A DNA stretch of 64,000 nucleotides from Cellulomonas sp. SG140 (GCF_025770785.1 NZ_JANZLA010000011.1:38214-102213); one strand, 5' to 3'; shown: positions 17,508-26,380, counted from the stretch's first letter. The notes: a model not told the origin generated them from the letters alone. Program-made: numbers and translations.

Positions 17508-18529
17508 TTCTTCCCTTCCGTGAGCGCGCCCTCGGTGTCACGTCGGAGCACGAAGCGCTGGTAGATCAGGGCGACGATCAGCGAGATGACGAACAGGACC
17601 ACGGCGACCGCGTTGCCGTAGCCGTAGTTCCCGGCGTTGCGGCCGTTGGTCACCATGTACGTCGCCATCGTCGAGGTGCCCGCCGTGGAGGACACGTACT
17701 GGCCCCAGATGATGTAGACGAGGTCGAACAGCTGCATCGAGCCGATGATCGACAGGAACGCCCAGATGCGGATGGTCGGGCCTAGCAGCGGCAACGTGAT
17801 GCGCCGCTGCGTCTGCCAGTAGCTGGCACCGTCGATGGAGGCCGCCTCGAACAGCTCCTCGGGGATCGACTGCAGGCCGGCGAGGAACAGGATCACGGCG
17901 AAGCCGATGTACTTCCAGCTGATGACGATCATCAGCGACCAGATCGCCAGCTTCGGGTTCGAGAGCCAGTCGATCGGGTGGTGGATCAGGCCGATCTTCT
18001 CCAGCACGCTGTTCACCGCGCCGACGGTCTGCAGCATCAGCGACCAGCCGGTTCCGACGATCACCTCGGAGATGACGTACGGCACGAAGATCAGCACGCG
18101 GATGATCGAGCGGCCGCGCATCTTCTGGTTGAGCAGCAGGGCCAGGGCCACCGCCGCGGGTCCCTGGATGATCAGGGACAGCACCACGATGAAGCCGTTG
18201 TGCATCAGGGCCTGGTGGAACGTCGGGTCCTGGAAGATCACGACGTAGTTGTGCAGGCCGACGAAGTTGGTGGGCCGGCCGAAGCCCTTCCACTTGTAGA
18301 AGCCGTAGTACGCCGCCATCAGCACCGGGAAGATGACGAACGTCAGGAACACCAGGATGGCCGGGCCCGCGAGGATCGTGATCTCGAGCCGCTTGCGCCA
18401 GTCGGGCCCGGATCCTCGCCGCGGCCGGCGGGCCGGGGACGGTGCCGTGCGGGCACCGCCCCCGACCGCCGAGGGACCCTCGGGCGACGTCGTGAGTGTC
18501 GGCGAGTTCTCGCCCAGAGAGTCGCTCAT
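17504..18529 (-). CDS. Carbohydrate ABC transporter permease (MalF type)
   Basis: 341-residue permease. A ~50-residue cytoplasmic N-terminus rich in Pro/Arg precedes six hydrophobic segments, the first at ~55-78 (ITILAGPAILVFLTFVIFPV). The EAA loop reads EELFEAASIDGASYWQTQRRITLPLLGPT (about residues 222-250). It is the first permease after the binding protein and pairs with the MalG-type protein. The ATG at 18529 lies eight bases after the binding-protein stop. The substrate is inferred from the operon's GH3 and GH43 genes. Confidence 0.92.
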   Translation of the reverse strand: MSDSLGENSPTLTTSPEGPSAVGGGARTAPSPARRPRRGSGPDWRKRLEITILAGPAILVFLTFVIFPVLMAAYYGFYKWKGFGRPTNFVGLHNYVVIFQDPTFHQALMHNGFIVVLSLIIQGPAAVALALLLNQKMRGRSIIRVLIFVPYVISEVIVGTGWSLMLQTVGAVNSVLEKIGLIHHPIDWLSNPKLAIWSLMIVISWKYIGFAVILFLAGLQSIPEELFEAASIDGASYWQTQRRITLPLLGPTIRIWAFLSIIGSMQLFDLVYIIWGQYVSSTAGTSTMATYMVTNGRNAGNYGYGNAVAVVLFVISLIVALIYQRFVLRRDTEGALTEGKK

Positions 18530-18537
18530 GGTGCTGA

Positions 18538-19848
18538 TCAGCCCTTGGCCGCCGCGTCGTTGGTGGCCTTGACGATGCCGGCCGCGTCACCCTTGCCGGC
18601 GAGCATGTTCACCACGCCGCTGTTCAGCGCGTTGCCGACGTTCTGACCGAACAGCGTGTCCAGCCAGACGGAGACGTACGGCGCGTTGTTGTACGCCTTG
18701 AGGATGTCGAGCAGGGCGGGGTCGGTGACGGCGCTCTGCGCGTCCTTGCTGGCGGGCAGGGTCTGGAAGGCCTTGGAGTAGCCCTCCTGGTACTGCTTCT
18801 GCATCGCGAAGTTGAGGAACTGCGCGCACTCCTTCGGTGCCTTGGCCGAGCAGGAGTAGCCGTCGACGCCACCCATCATGGCCGCCGGGTCACCCTTGCC
18901 ACCGTCGACGGCCGGGAACGGGAACCAGCCGAGGTCCGGCAGCGCCTTGCCGTCCGGGGTCAGGGACGCGATCACGCCCGGGTCCCAGGCGCCCATGAGC
19001 TCCATGGCCGCCTTGTGGTTGGCGATCAGACCGGCCGACGAGCCGGCGCCCTGCTGGGCGGAGGTGGTGAGGAAGCCCTGGTTGAACGGGTTGGTCGCGG
19101 CGAAGGTCTGCAGGTCCTGGCCCGCCTTGGTCCAGCACGGGTCGTTGAACGAGCGGGACTTGGCGGCCGCGGCCATCGTGTCCTTGCTGCACTCGCGCAG
19201 CGAGAAGAAGTAGAACCAGTGCGCGGCGGGCCACGCGTCCTTGGCGCCGAGCGCGATGGGCTCGATGCCGGCCGCCTTGAGCTTGGTCACGGCGTCGTTC
19301 AGATCCGCCATGGTCTTCGGCGTCGAGGTGATGCCGGCCTTGGTGAACAGGTCCTTGCTGTAGAAGATGCCGCCCGGCAGCACCGCGACGGGCATCCCGT
19401 AGACCTTGCCGTCCACGGAGAACGCGCTGAAGGCCGCGTCGCCGACGGCCTTCTTGGTGGCGTCGTCGATCGACTTGGTGAGGTCCTGCGCCTGGCCGGC
19501 CGCCACGACGTCGGCGAGCTTGCCGCCACCGCGGGCCATGAAGATGTCCGGCGCGTCGCCCGAGTTCAGGGCGGTCTGCAGCTTGCCGTCCATGTCCTCG
19601 TTCTGGATGGCCTGGATGTTGATGGTGACGTTCGGGTTGGCCGCCTCGAAGTCCTTGACCGTGCTCTCCCAGTACGCCTTGCCGTCACCCGTGGTCGAGT
19701 TGTGCCAGAAGGTCATCGTGACCTTGCCGCCGCCGGCGGCGGAGCTGCCCGTGGACCCGGAACCCGAGCCACCGCTGCTGCACGCGGTGAGCACGAGGGC
19801 GCCCGCCGCCAGGACGGCCGCAGCCGCCAGGGACTTCCTTGCCTTCAT
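18538..19848 (-). CDS. Extracellular solute-binding lipoprotein (family 1, sugar)
   Basis: 436-residue sugar-binding lipoprotein that captures the substrate outside the membrane. The N-terminus is a lipoprotein signal: basic MKARK, hydrophobic AAAAVLAAGALVL, then the lipobox LTAC with Cys23, followed by a Ser/Gly spacer. The mature part has the family-1 pattern (MTFWHNSTTGDGKAYW; NAPDIFMARGGGK-like stretch; C-terminal helices). It is the first and probably most strongly expressed gene of the operon, under the promoter at 20094-20123. GAGGAC upstream of the ATG serves as ribosome site. Xylo-oligosaccharide specificity is an inference from context. Confidence 0.92.
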   Translation of the reverse strand: MKARKSLAAAAVLAAGALVLTACSSGGSGSGSTGSSAAGGGKVTMTFWHNSTTGDGKAYWESTVKDFEAANPNVTINIQAIQNEDMDGKLQTALNSGDAPDIFMARGGGKLADVVAAGQAQDLTKSIDDATKKAVGDAAFSAFSVDGKVYGMPVAVLPGGIFYSKDLFTKAGITSTPKTMADLNDAVTKLKAAGIEPIALGAKDAWPAAHWFYFFSLRECSKDTMAAAAKSRSFNDPCWTKAGQDLQTFAATNPFNQGFLTTSAQQGAGSSAGLIANHKAAMELMGAWDPGVIASLTPDGKALPDLGWFPFPAVDGGKGDPAAMMGGVDGYSCSAKAPKECAQFLNFAMQKQYQEGYSKAFQTLPASKDAQSAVTDPALLDILKAYNNAPYVSVWLDTLFGQNVGNALNSGVVNMLAGKGDAAGIVKATNDAAAKG

Positions 19849-19963
19849 GAGATCTGTCCTCTTCGTTGAGCTGCACTCAAGTGGTCAGGTCCCCCCGGAG
19901 GGGTGAACCGGTGCTCTGCCGGGTCCGGTGCGTCAACCGGGACCGGCGGTGGTGCGTGCGGCG

Positions 19964-20050
19964 CTAGGCGTCGCGGCGTCGGTCGTCGCTGCCCCGGGGG
20001 GCGAGGACCACCCTGGGGGTGGTGACCGTCGTGGTGTCGGGTCTCTTCAT
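19964..20050 (-). CDS. Candidate 28-residue leader peptide in the ABC operon 5' leader
   Basis: Short reading frame from ATG (20050) to TAG (19964). It begins MKRPDTTTVTTPRVV and ends in a charged Asp/Arg-rich tail. A strong GAGGAG lies eight bases before the ATG, better than the ribosome site of the following binding-protein gene. It sits between the predicted operon promoter and the binding-protein ATG. It has no membrane segment. It could be a leader peptide, a small regulator or a chance frame; the spacing of its ribosome site is the main evidence. The remainder of the 315-base gap holds the promoters and operator only. Confidence 0.4.
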   Translation of the reverse strand: MKRPDTTTVTTPRVVLAPRGSDDRRRDA

Positions 20051-20093
20051 CGAGTGGACTCCTCGTCGTCTTCGAGAGGGGGACGCAGGAGCG

Positions 20094-20123
20094 ACTTTGA
20101 CACCCGTCCGACAGGGCTGTCAA
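20094..20123 (-). promoter_or_regulatory. Predicted promoter of the sugar ABC/GH3/GH43 operon
   Basis: On the minus strand, TTGACA (20123-20118) is followed after 18 bases by CAAAGT (20099-20094), a reasonable vegetative promoter. The -35 box shares bases 20122-20123 with the 20-base palindrome, so a bound LacI-type repressor would block RNA polymerase. Confidence 0.55.
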
Positions 20124-20141
20124 ACGTTATCGATAACGTTT
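20122..20141. promoter_or_regulatory. LacI-family operator, 20-base perfect palindrome
   Basis: AAACGTTATCGATAACGTTT is a perfect inverted repeat with the central CG typical of LacI-family operators, and it stands out as AT-rich in a very GC-rich genome. It lies between the divergent ABC operon and the lacI gene, touches the ABC -35 box and precedes the lacI -10 by nine bases. It probably controls both. No second copy was noticed elsewhere in the window. Confidence 0.85.
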
Positions 20142-20150
20142 TAGTAGCGA

Positions 20151-20166
20151 TACGCTGATCCGCATG
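20151..20166 (+). promoter_or_regulatory. Candidate -10 for leaderless lacI-type regulator
   Basis: TACGCT at 20151-20156 is seven bases before the ATG at 20164, with no Shine-Dalgarno sequence between them. This is the TAnnnT-N7-ATG arrangement of leaderless genes. The palindromic operator just upstream would overlap the -35 region, implying autoregulation. Confidence 0.5.
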
Positions 20167-21234
20167 GCAGACCGGGTGACCATCACCGACGTGGCACGGG
20201 CCGCCGGCGTGTCGGTCGCCACCGTCTCCAAGGTGCTCAACGACCGCTACGGCGTCGCGAGCTCGACGTCGGAGCGCGTCCGCGACGTGATCGCCCACCT
20301 CGGCTACGAGTCCAGCCTGGTGGCGCGCAGCCTGCGCTCGCACAAGACGCACGTGATCGGCATCCTGGTCGCCGAGTTCGAGCCCTTCAGCACCGAGATC
20401 CTCAAGGGCGCCGCCGAGGCGCTGGGGGACACGGGCTACGAGCTGCTCGCGTACACCGGAGGCCGCCACAACGAGGGCGCGGGCTGGGAGCGCCGCTACC
20501 TGTCCCGCCTGTCCGGCACGCTGATCGACGGCGCGGTGCTGGTCACCCCGACGGTGGTCGACGTGCAGTCGACCGTGCCCGTCGTGGCCATCGACCCGCA
20601 CGAGGGCCCGACGGGCCTGCCGACGGTCGACTCGGACAACCTCGCCGGCGCCGTGCGCGCCACCGAGCACCTGCTCGAGCTGGGCCACCGCCGCATCGGC
20701 CTGGTGGCCGGCCGTCCGGACCTCGAGTCGTCCCGCCTGCGTGAGGAGGGCTACCGGCAGGCGCTCGCCGCCGCCGGCATCGCGGTGGACCCGGCACTGG
20801 TCCGGGTCGGCGACTACCGCAAGCCGACGTCCCGTGGGCCGGCGACCGAGCTGCTGACCATGCCGGACCGGCCCACCGCCGTGTTCGCCGCCAACGACCT
20901 GTCCGCCATCAGCACCATCGAGGTGGCGCGCGAGCTGGGGCTGCGGGTGCCGGAGGACCTGTCGGTGATCGGATTCGACGACATCCCGGAGTCGCGCACC
21001 ACGACGCCCCCGCTGAGCACCGTGCGGCAGCCGATCCAGCAGATGGGCGCCACGGCGATCGAGCTGCTCATCGCGCTGCTCGACGGCACGCCGGTGGACT
21101 CCACGCACGTGCGGCTGCCCACCACGCTGGTGCGCCGCGCGTCCACGGCGCCGGTGCCGTCCCCCGTGGTCCCGGCCACGGTCCCCGCCACCGCCCCCGC
21201 GCCGGCCGCCGCCGAGGCGGCCGCGCTCGGCTGA
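20164..21234 (+). CDS. LacI-family transcriptional regulator of xylan utilisation
   Basis: 356-residue repressor. The N-terminal helix-turn-helix VTITDVARAAGVSVATVSKVLN (residues ~4-25) and hinge helix (SSLVARSLRSHKT) are followed by a periplasmic-binding-protein-like sugar-sensing domain (~60-335) with GHRRIGLVAGRPDLESSRLREEGY and VIGFDDIPESRTTTPPLSTVRQP. The C-terminus is an Ala/Pro-rich tail. It is divergent from the ABC-GH3-GH43 operon and upstream of the GH10 xylanase. The likely operator is the palindrome 23 bases before its ATG. The inducer is probably a xylo-oligosaccharide, by inference. Confidence 0.93.
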   Translation: MADRVTITDVARAAGVSVATVSKVLNDRYGVASSTSERVRDVIAHLGYESSLVARSLRSHKTHVIGILVAEFEPFSTEILKGAAEALGDTGYELLAYTGGRHNEGAGWERRYLSRLSGTLIDGAVLVTPTVVDVQSTVPVVAIDPHEGPTGLPTVDSDNLAGAVRATEHLLELGHRRIGLVAGRPDLESSRLREEGYRQALAAAGIAVDPALVRVGDYRKPTSRGPATELLTMPDRPTAVFAANDLSAISTIEVARELGLRVPEDLSVIGFDDIPESRTTTPPLSTVRQPIQQMGATAIELLIALLDGTPVDSTHVRLPTTLVRRASTAPVPSPVVPATVPATAPAPAAAEAAALG

Positions 21235-21320
21235 CCGGCCCGTCGGCACAGCCGGCACGGCGTCGCGCGCCTCCGGGCGTCGCCCGCCAGACCCTCGTCC
21301 CACCGCGCAAAGGAGCGTCC

Positions 21321-22604
21321 GTGCACGACGTCGTCGTCCCCCGTCCCGCCGAGCTGTCCCACCGCACGGCCCGCACCGTCGTCACGGCCCTCGGCCCGGA
21401 CGGTCGCCCCCTGGCGGACGCCGACGTGGTGGTCGCCCAGCAGCGGCACGCCTTCGGCTTCGGCAACATCGGGTTCGACCTGATCCCGCTGGCCAACGGC
21501 GAGGTCGAGGCCGGCGGCTCGGTGTTCGGCGGCGCCCGCGCCGACCTGCTGCCCGTGCTGGCCGAGCAGTGGCTGGCGCTGTTCAACACCGCGACGCTGC
21601 CGTTCTACTGGCGCGGATTCGAGCCCGAGCGCGGGCACCCGGACACGCAGCGGCTGCTGCGCACCGCCCGGTGGTTCGCCGACCGTGGGGTCGCGCTCAA
21701 GGGCCATCCGCTCGCGTGGCACACGCTCGCCCCGCAGTGGCTCGAGGAGCTGTCGGTGGACGAGGTCGCCGAGGCGGTGCGCGCCCGGATCACCCGCGAG
21801 GTGACGGACTTCGCCGGGCTGATCGACACGTGGGACGCCATCAACGAGGTGGTGATCATGCCGGTGTTCGACAAGGAGCCGAACGGGCTGACCCGCCTCG
21901 CGGCGCGGGACGGCCGCGTGGCGACCGCCCGGCTGGCGTTCGAGACGGCGCACGCCGCCAACCCAGCGGCGCGGCTGCTGCTCAACGACTTCGACCTGTC
22001 GCCGCGGTACGAGGCGCTGATCGAGGAGTGCCTGGCCGCCGGCGTCCGCATCGACGCGCTGGGGCTGCAGAGCCACATGCACCAGGGCTACTGGGGCGAG
22101 CAGAAGACGGCCGACGTGCTGGGCCGGTTCGCGCGGTTCGGGCTGCCGCTGCACCTCACCGAGACCACGCTGCTGTCCGGCGACCTGATGCCGGCGGACG
22201 TCGTCGACCTCAACGACTACCAGGTGCCGTCCTGGCCCTCGACCCCCGAGGGGGAGGCGCGGCAGGTGGACGAGGTGGTGCGCCACTACCGCACCCTGTT
22301 CGCCCATCCCGCAGTGCACGTGGTCACCTACTGGGGGCTGTCCGACGACGGCTCGTGGCTCGGCGCCCCCGCGGGCCTGGTCCGCACCGACGGCACGCCC
22401 AAACCGGCCTACGACGCGCTGCTCGCGCTGGTGAAGGGCGAGTGGTGGCTGCCGCCCACGACCGTCCGTACCGACGCCGACGGCCGGTTCGTGCTCGACG
22501 GGTACCTCGGCGACTACACGGTGACGGCATGGGGCCGGCACGGTGCCCTGACGCTGTCCGCCGACCGGCCCGCCGAGTCCGTGGTGGTCGACGCGGCGGT
22601 CTGA
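21321..22604 (+). CDS. Glycoside hydrolase family 10 endo-beta-1,4-xylanase, intracellular
   Basis: 427-residue xylanase with no signal peptide or carbohydrate-binding module, so it acts on imported oligosaccharides rather than polymer. The GH10 barrel shows WHTLAPQWL, the acid/base Glu176 in WDAINEVV and the nucleophile Glu281 in LHLTETTL; VVTYWGLSDDGSWLG follows near 340. An N-terminal beta region (~1-45) and a C-terminal Ig-like/carboxypeptidase-regulatory-like unit (~375-427, VRTDADGRFVLDGYLGDYTV) flank the barrel. GTG 21321 is supported by AAAGGAGC upstream. It lies 86 bases after lacI and may be co-transcribed with it. Confidence 0.9.
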   Translation: MHDVVVPRPAELSHRTARTVVTALGPDGRPLADADVVVAQQRHAFGFGNIGFDLIPLANGEVEAGGSVFGGARADLLPVLAEQWLALFNTATLPFYWRGFEPERGHPDTQRLLRTARWFADRGVALKGHPLAWHTLAPQWLEELSVDEVAEAVRARITREVTDFAGLIDTWDAINEVVIMPVFDKEPNGLTRLAARDGRVATARLAFETAHAANPAARLLLNDFDLSPRYEALIEECLAAGVRIDALGLQSHMHQGYWGEQKTADVLGRFARFGLPLHLTETTLLSGDLMPADVVDLNDYQVPSWPSTPEGEARQVDEVVRHYRTLFAHPAVHVVTYWGLSDDGSWLGAPAGLVRTDGTPKPAYDALLALVKGEWWLPPTTVRTDADGRFVLDGYLGDYTVTAWGRHGALTLSADRPAESVVVDAAV

Positions 22605-22667
22605 CGGGTCCGGCGCCGCCTGGCCCGTCGTCGCACCGGCCCGGCAGGCCCGTCCGGCGCCGCGACC

Positions 22668-22682
22668 TAGGATTGCGCGGTG
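22668..22682 (+). promoter_or_regulatory. Candidate -10 for leaderless lysS
   Basis: TAGGAT at 22668-22673 precedes the GTG at 22680 by six bases, with no ribosome-binding sequence in between. It fits the leaderless pattern seen at several other genes in the window. Confidence 0.45.
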
Positions 22683-24236
22683 ACCGTGAGCCCCACCCCG
22701 TCGCAGCCCGCCGCGCCCGTCGAGCGCACGCAGGCGGCCGCCCCCGCGTCCGACGACGTCCCCGAGCAGATCGCCATCCGCCGGGCGAAGCGCGAGCGGC
22801 TGCTGTCCGAGGGTGTCGCGCCGTACCCCGTCGGGGTGCCCCGCACGCAGACGATCGCCGCGGTGCGTGCCGCGCACCCGGACCTCGAGCCGGGCCAGGA
22901 GACGGACGACGAGGTGGGCGTCGCGGGCCGGGTCGTCTTCCTGCGCAACACCGGCAGGCTCTGCTTCGTCACACTGCAGGACGGCGAGGGGACGCGGCTG
23001 CAGGCGATGCTGTCGGAGGCCAACGTCGGCGCCGAGCGGCTCGCGGCGTTCAAGGCCGACGTCGACCTGGGCGACCACCTCTTCGTGCACGGGCGCGTGG
23101 TGTCCAGCCGACGCGGCGAGCTGTCGGTGATGGCCGACGAGTGGGCGATCGCCGCCAAGGCCATCCGGCCGCTGCCCAACCTGTACGAGGGTGCCGAGCT
23201 GTCCGACGAGGCGCGGGTGCGCCAGCGCTACGTCGACCTGATCGTGCGGCAGGGCGCCCGCGACATGGTCCGCACGCGGGCCGCCGTCGTCCGCTCGCTG
23301 CGCGAGAACCTGTGGCGACGCAGCTTTCTCGAGGTCGAGACCCCCATGCTGCAGGCCCGGCCGGAGGGTGCGGCCGCGCGTCAGTTCGAGACGCACATGA
23401 ATGCGTTCGACATCCCGCTGTTCCTGCGCATCGCACCGGAGCTGTTCCTCAAGCGCGCCGCCGTCGGCGGGGTGGAGCGCGTGTTCGAGATCAACCGGAA
23501 CTTCCGCAACGAGGGCGTGGACGCCACGCACTCGCCGGAGTTCGCGATGCTCGAGGCGTACGAGGCCTACGGCGATTACGACACGATGGCGGCCCTCACG
23601 CAGGACCTGGTGCAGACCGCCGCGCAGGAGGCGTTCGGCACCACCGTGATGACGTTGGCGGACGGCACGGAATACGACGTCGGCGGGCAGTGGACGCATC
23701 TGCCGATGTACGACTCGCTGTCCGAGGCGATCGGCGAGGAGATCACGCACGACACCTCCGACGACCATCTTCGCAAGCTGCTGGAGAAGGCCGAGGTGGA
23801 GCTGGACCCGGCGGTGCGCAACCACGGGAAGATGGTCGAGACGTTGTGGGAGCACCACGTCGGCCACCACCTGGTCGCACCGACGTTCGTGCGCGATTTC
23901 CCGGTGGAGACCTCCCCGCTGACCCGTGACCACCGCTCCAAGCCGGGGCTGGTGGAGAAGTGGGACCTGTACGTGCGCGGCATGGAGCTGGCGACGGCGT
24001 ACTCCGAGCTGGTGGACCCGGTGGTGCAGCGGGCCCGGTTCGAGGCGCAGGCCCTGCTGGCGGCGCGGGGGGACGACGAGGCCATGCGCATCGACGAGGA
24101 CTTCCTCACCGCGATGGAGTTCGCGATGCCGCCGTCGGGCGGGATGGGCATGGGGATCGACCGCCTGCTGATCGCGCTGACGGGCCTCGGAATCCGCGAC
24201 ACCATCCTGTTTCCGTTGGTCAAGCCGCAGGGGTAG
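22680..24236 (+). CDS. lysS: Lysine--tRNA ligase (class II)
   Basis: Charges tRNA-Lys. 518 residues including a ~45-residue variable N-terminus. The OB-fold anticodon domain (~75-185; [26 protein letters not shown]) precedes the class II catalytic core: motif 1 near [10 protein letters not shown], motif 2 [30 protein letters not shown] (23476-23565) and motif 3 [15 protein letters not shown] near the C-terminus. The final residues FPLVKPQG are typical. GTG 22680 is preferred because of the close upstream TAGGAT box. It is followed five bases later by a small membrane-protein gene and then lsr2, a common actinobacterial order. Confidence 0.97.
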   Translation: MTVSPTPSQPAAPVERTQAAAPASDDVPEQIAIRRAKRERLLSEGVAPYPVGVPRTQTIAAVRAAHPDLEPGQETDDEVGVAGRVVFLRNTGRLCFVTLQDGEGTRLQAMLSEANVGAERLAAFKADVDLGDHLFVHGRVVSSRRGELSVMADEWAIAAKAIRPLPNLYEGAELSDEARVRQRYVDLIVRQGARDMVRTRAAVVRSLRENLWRRSFLEVETPMLQARPEGAAARQFETHMNAFDIPLFLRIAPELFLKRAAVGGVERVFEINRNFRNEGVDATHSPEFAMLEAYEAYGDYDTMAALTQDLVQTAAQEAFGTTVMTLADGTEYDVGGQWTHLPMYDSLSEAIGEEITHDTSDDHLRKLLEKAEVELDPAVRNHGKMVETLWEHHVGHHLVAPTFVRDFPVETSPLTRDHRSKPGLVEKWDLYVRGMELATAYSELVDPVVQRARFEAQALLAARGDDEAMRIDEDFLTAMEFAMPPSGGMGMGIDRLLIALTGLGIRDTILFPLVKPQG

Positions 24237-24241
24237 GTCCT

Positions 24242-24427
24242 ATGTCCGGGTGGGGTGGCGTGCTCGCCGCGGTGCTGCCGTCGATCGGCGTCGGCCTGAT
24301 CTTCTGGTTCGGGCTGCGTGCCGTGATGAATGCAGACCGCAACGAACGCCGTGCGCAGGCGCAAATCGATGCGCAGCAGCGGCAGCAGTCTCGCGAAGAA
24401 AATGTGGACGGCCCGCCTACCGTTTGA
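24242..24427 (+). CDS. Small single-pass membrane protein between lysS and lsr2
   Basis: 61-residue protein with one hydrophobic segment (~5-27, GVLAAVLPSIGVGLIFWFGLRAV) followed by a highly charged helical tail rich in Arg, Gln and Glu (NADRNERRAQAQIDAQQRQQ). Topology is probably N-out/C-in by the positive-inside rule. A small membrane protein of this kind sits between lysS and lsr2 in many Actinobacteria; its function is unknown. The ATG lies five bases after the lysS stop and is the first methionine before the membrane segment. Confidence 0.7.
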   Translation: MSGWGGVLAAVLPSIGVGLIFWFGLRAVMNADRNERRAQAQIDAQQRQQSREENVDGPPTV

Positions 24428-24500
24428 CGGACTTTTCACGGGGGTGTCATCCTGGGCGCGTCGGCGCACAATGCGCTGGCGGGACCCCCGGGAGCACGCA

Positions 24501-24836
24501 ATGGCACAGAAGGTCCAGGTTCTCCTGGTCGACGACCTCGACGGCGGAACTGCTGACGAGACGGTCACGTTCGGTCTGGACGGCGTCTCGTACGAGATCG
24601 ACCTCACGACGGAAAATGCCGCCAAGCTGCGCGACGCGCTCGCCCAGTGGACCGGTCACGCACGCAAGGTGAGCGGTCGCGGCGGTGCCGCGAAGACGTC
24701 GGCAGCGCCCCGCGGGCGCGCCTCGCGCGGCGACGCGCAGGCGATCCGCGACTGGGCGAAGGCGAACGGCCACCACGTCTCCGAGCGCGGCCGGATCTCG
24801 GCCGAGGTGCGCGCGGCGTACGAGGCCGCCCACTGA
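24501..24836 (+). CDS. lsr2: Lsr2 nucleoid-associated xenogeneic silencer
   Basis: 111-residue DNA-bridging protein, the actinobacterial counterpart of H-NS, which silences AT-rich foreign DNA. The N-terminal oligomerisation domain (MAQKVQVLLVDDLDGG, then VTFGLDGVSYEIDLT) is followed by a basic linker (residues ~56-78) and the C-terminal DNA-binding domain with IRDWAKANGHHVSERGRISAEVRAAY (24747-24824). The RGR sequence is the AT-hook-like motif that enters the minor groove. The start is supported by GGGAG upstream. It is followed by a strong terminator. Confidence 0.96.
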   Translation: MAQKVQVLLVDDLDGGTADETVTFGLDGVSYEIDLTTENAAKLRDALAQWTGHARKVSGRGGAAKTSAAPRGRASRGDAQAIRDWAKANGHHVSERGRISAEVRAAYEAAH

Positions 24837-24858
24837 CGCCTCGCACCCACGAGCGACG

Positions 24859-24894
24859 AAGGGGCCCGGTCACCTGATGGTGACCGGGCCCCTT
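24859..24894 (+). terminator. Strong terminator after lsr2
   Basis: A 16-base perfect stem (24859-24874 with 24879-24894) and a 4-base loop TGAT lie 23 bases after the lsr2 stop, ending in CTTCTC rather than a T-run. It also faces the convergent xylB stop 75 bases further and may stop both transcripts. Confidence 0.85.
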
Positions 24895-24967
24895 CTCGTC
24901 GGCCGCTTCGTCGTGACCCCGCACCGGCTCGTGCCGCCGGCCGGGAACGGCCGAGCTTCCCCGACCC

Positions 24968-26380
24968 TCAGTGCACCCGCTCGAGGGTGAGCTCGCGGGC
25001 GGCGGCGTACCGCTCGCGCACGTGCGGCTGGGGGTCGCCGGTGAACCGCTCCGGCTCGCCACCGAGCTGCCATTCCGGGGGAGTGTCCCCGCCGGACAGC
25101 ACCCAGGCGGCCTGGCGGGCCGCACCGTCGGCGACGTACTCGCCGGCCGGCGGCACCAGCACGTCGAGCCCCAGGACGCCGGGCGCGAGCCGGCGCACCG
25201 CCTCCGAACGGGCCCCGCCGCCCACCAGGAACGCCCGCTGCACGGGCACCCCGACGGCACGCAGCGCGTCGATGCCGTCGGCGAGCGAGCACAGCAGCCC
25301 CTCGACGGCGGCCCGGGCGATGTGCTCGCGGGTCGAGCTGGTCAGCGTCATCCCGTGCAGGGACGCCGTGGCGGTGGGCCGGTCGGGGGTGCGCTCACCC
25401 TCGAAGTACGGCACCAGCACCAGGCCGTCGGCACCGGAGGGTGCGGACAGCGCGAGCCGGGACAGCTCGTCGTAGTCCACGCCGAGCAGCCGGCACGCCC
25501 AGTCCAGGATGCGTGAGGCGTTCAGCGTGCACGCCAGCGGCAGGTACCGCCCCGTCGCGTCGGCGAAGCCGGTCACCAGGCCGGACCCGTCGGCGGTCGG
25601 GGAGTCGGCGACCGCGGCCACCACGCCCGACGTGCCGATGGACACCGACACGTCGCCCGGGCCGAGGCCCAGGGCCAGCGCCGCGGCGGCGTTGTCCCCG
25701 GCACCGGGGCCGAGCGGCACCCCTGCGGCCGTTCGACCCGCCACGTCGTGCGGACCGAGCACCCGCGGGAGTGCGGGGGCGCTGCCGAGCGCCCGCTCCA
25801 GCAGGTCCAGCCGGTACGCCTCGTCGAACGGCGACCAGTAGCCCGTGCCGGACACGTCGGACCGGTCGGTGGCCAGGCCCTCGAAGCCCAGGGCGTCGAA
25901 CCCGCCGGCCAGCCGCCACGTCAGCCAGTCGTGCGGCAGCGCGACGGCCGCCACGCGGGCCGCGTTCGCCGGTTCGGCGTCCCGCAGCCAGCGCAGCTTG
26001 GTGACCGTCAGCGACGCGACCGGCACCGAGCCGATCGCCGACGCCCACGCCTGCGGACCGCCGAGCTCGTCGATCAGCTCGCGTGCCGCCGGTGCCGACC
26101 GCGTGTCGTTCCACAGCAGCGCGTCCCGGACCACCTCGCCGGAGGCGTCCAGGGCGACCATGCCGTGCTGCTGCCCGCCGACGGCCAGCGCCTCGACGTC
26201 GTCGAGCCCGCCCGCCTGGTCGATCGCGACCTGGAGGGCCGCCCACCACGCCTGCGGGTCCACCTCGGTGCCGTCGGGATGCGCCGCGCGACCGGAGCGC
26301 ACCAGCGCTCCGGTCGCGGCGTCCCGCACGACGACCTTGCAGGACTGGGTCGACGAGTCGACCCCGGCGACGAGGTTCAT
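24968..26380 (-). CDS. xylB: Xylulokinase
   Basis: FGGY-family kinase that phosphorylates D-xylulose to xylulose-5-phosphate. 470 residues. The N-terminal phosphate-binding motif [13 protein letters not shown] is at ~5-17, QQHGMVALD near 75-83, and the second ATPase domain has [12 protein letters not shown] (~240-251) and [24 protein letters not shown] near 390-415. The ATG at 26380 overlaps the xylA stop by four bases, giving an xylA-xylB operon. The order xylA-xylB, opposite a ROK repressor, is standard for xylose catabolism. Confidence 0.95.
   Translation of the reverse strand: MNLVAGVDSSTQSCKVVVRDAATGALVRSGRAAHPDGTEVDPQAWWAALQVAIDQAGGLDDVEALAVGGQQHGMVALDASGEVVRDALLWNDTRSAPAARELIDELGGPQAWASAIGSVPVASLTVTKLRWLRDAEPANAARVAAVALPHDWLTWRLAGGFDALGFEGLATDRSDVSGTGYWSPFDEAYRLDLLERALGSAPALPRVLGPHDVAGRTAAGVPLGPGAGDNAAAALALGLGPGDVSVSIGTSGVVAAVADSPTADGSGLVTGFADATGRYLPLACTLNASRILDWACRLLGVDYDELSRLALSAPSGADGLVLVPYFEGERTPDRPTATASLHGMTLTSSTREHIARAAVEGLLCSLADGIDALRAVGVPVQRAFLVGGGARSEAVRRLAPGVLGLDVLVPPAGEYVADGAARQAAWVLSGGDTPPEWQLGGEPERFTGDPQPHVRERYAAARELTLERVH

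Noticed and set aside
20814..23933. 1039-codon minus-strand frame opposite lacI, GH10 and lysS
   Set aside because: Crosses three conserved plus-strand genes and has no recognisable domain; a shadow of their codon bias.
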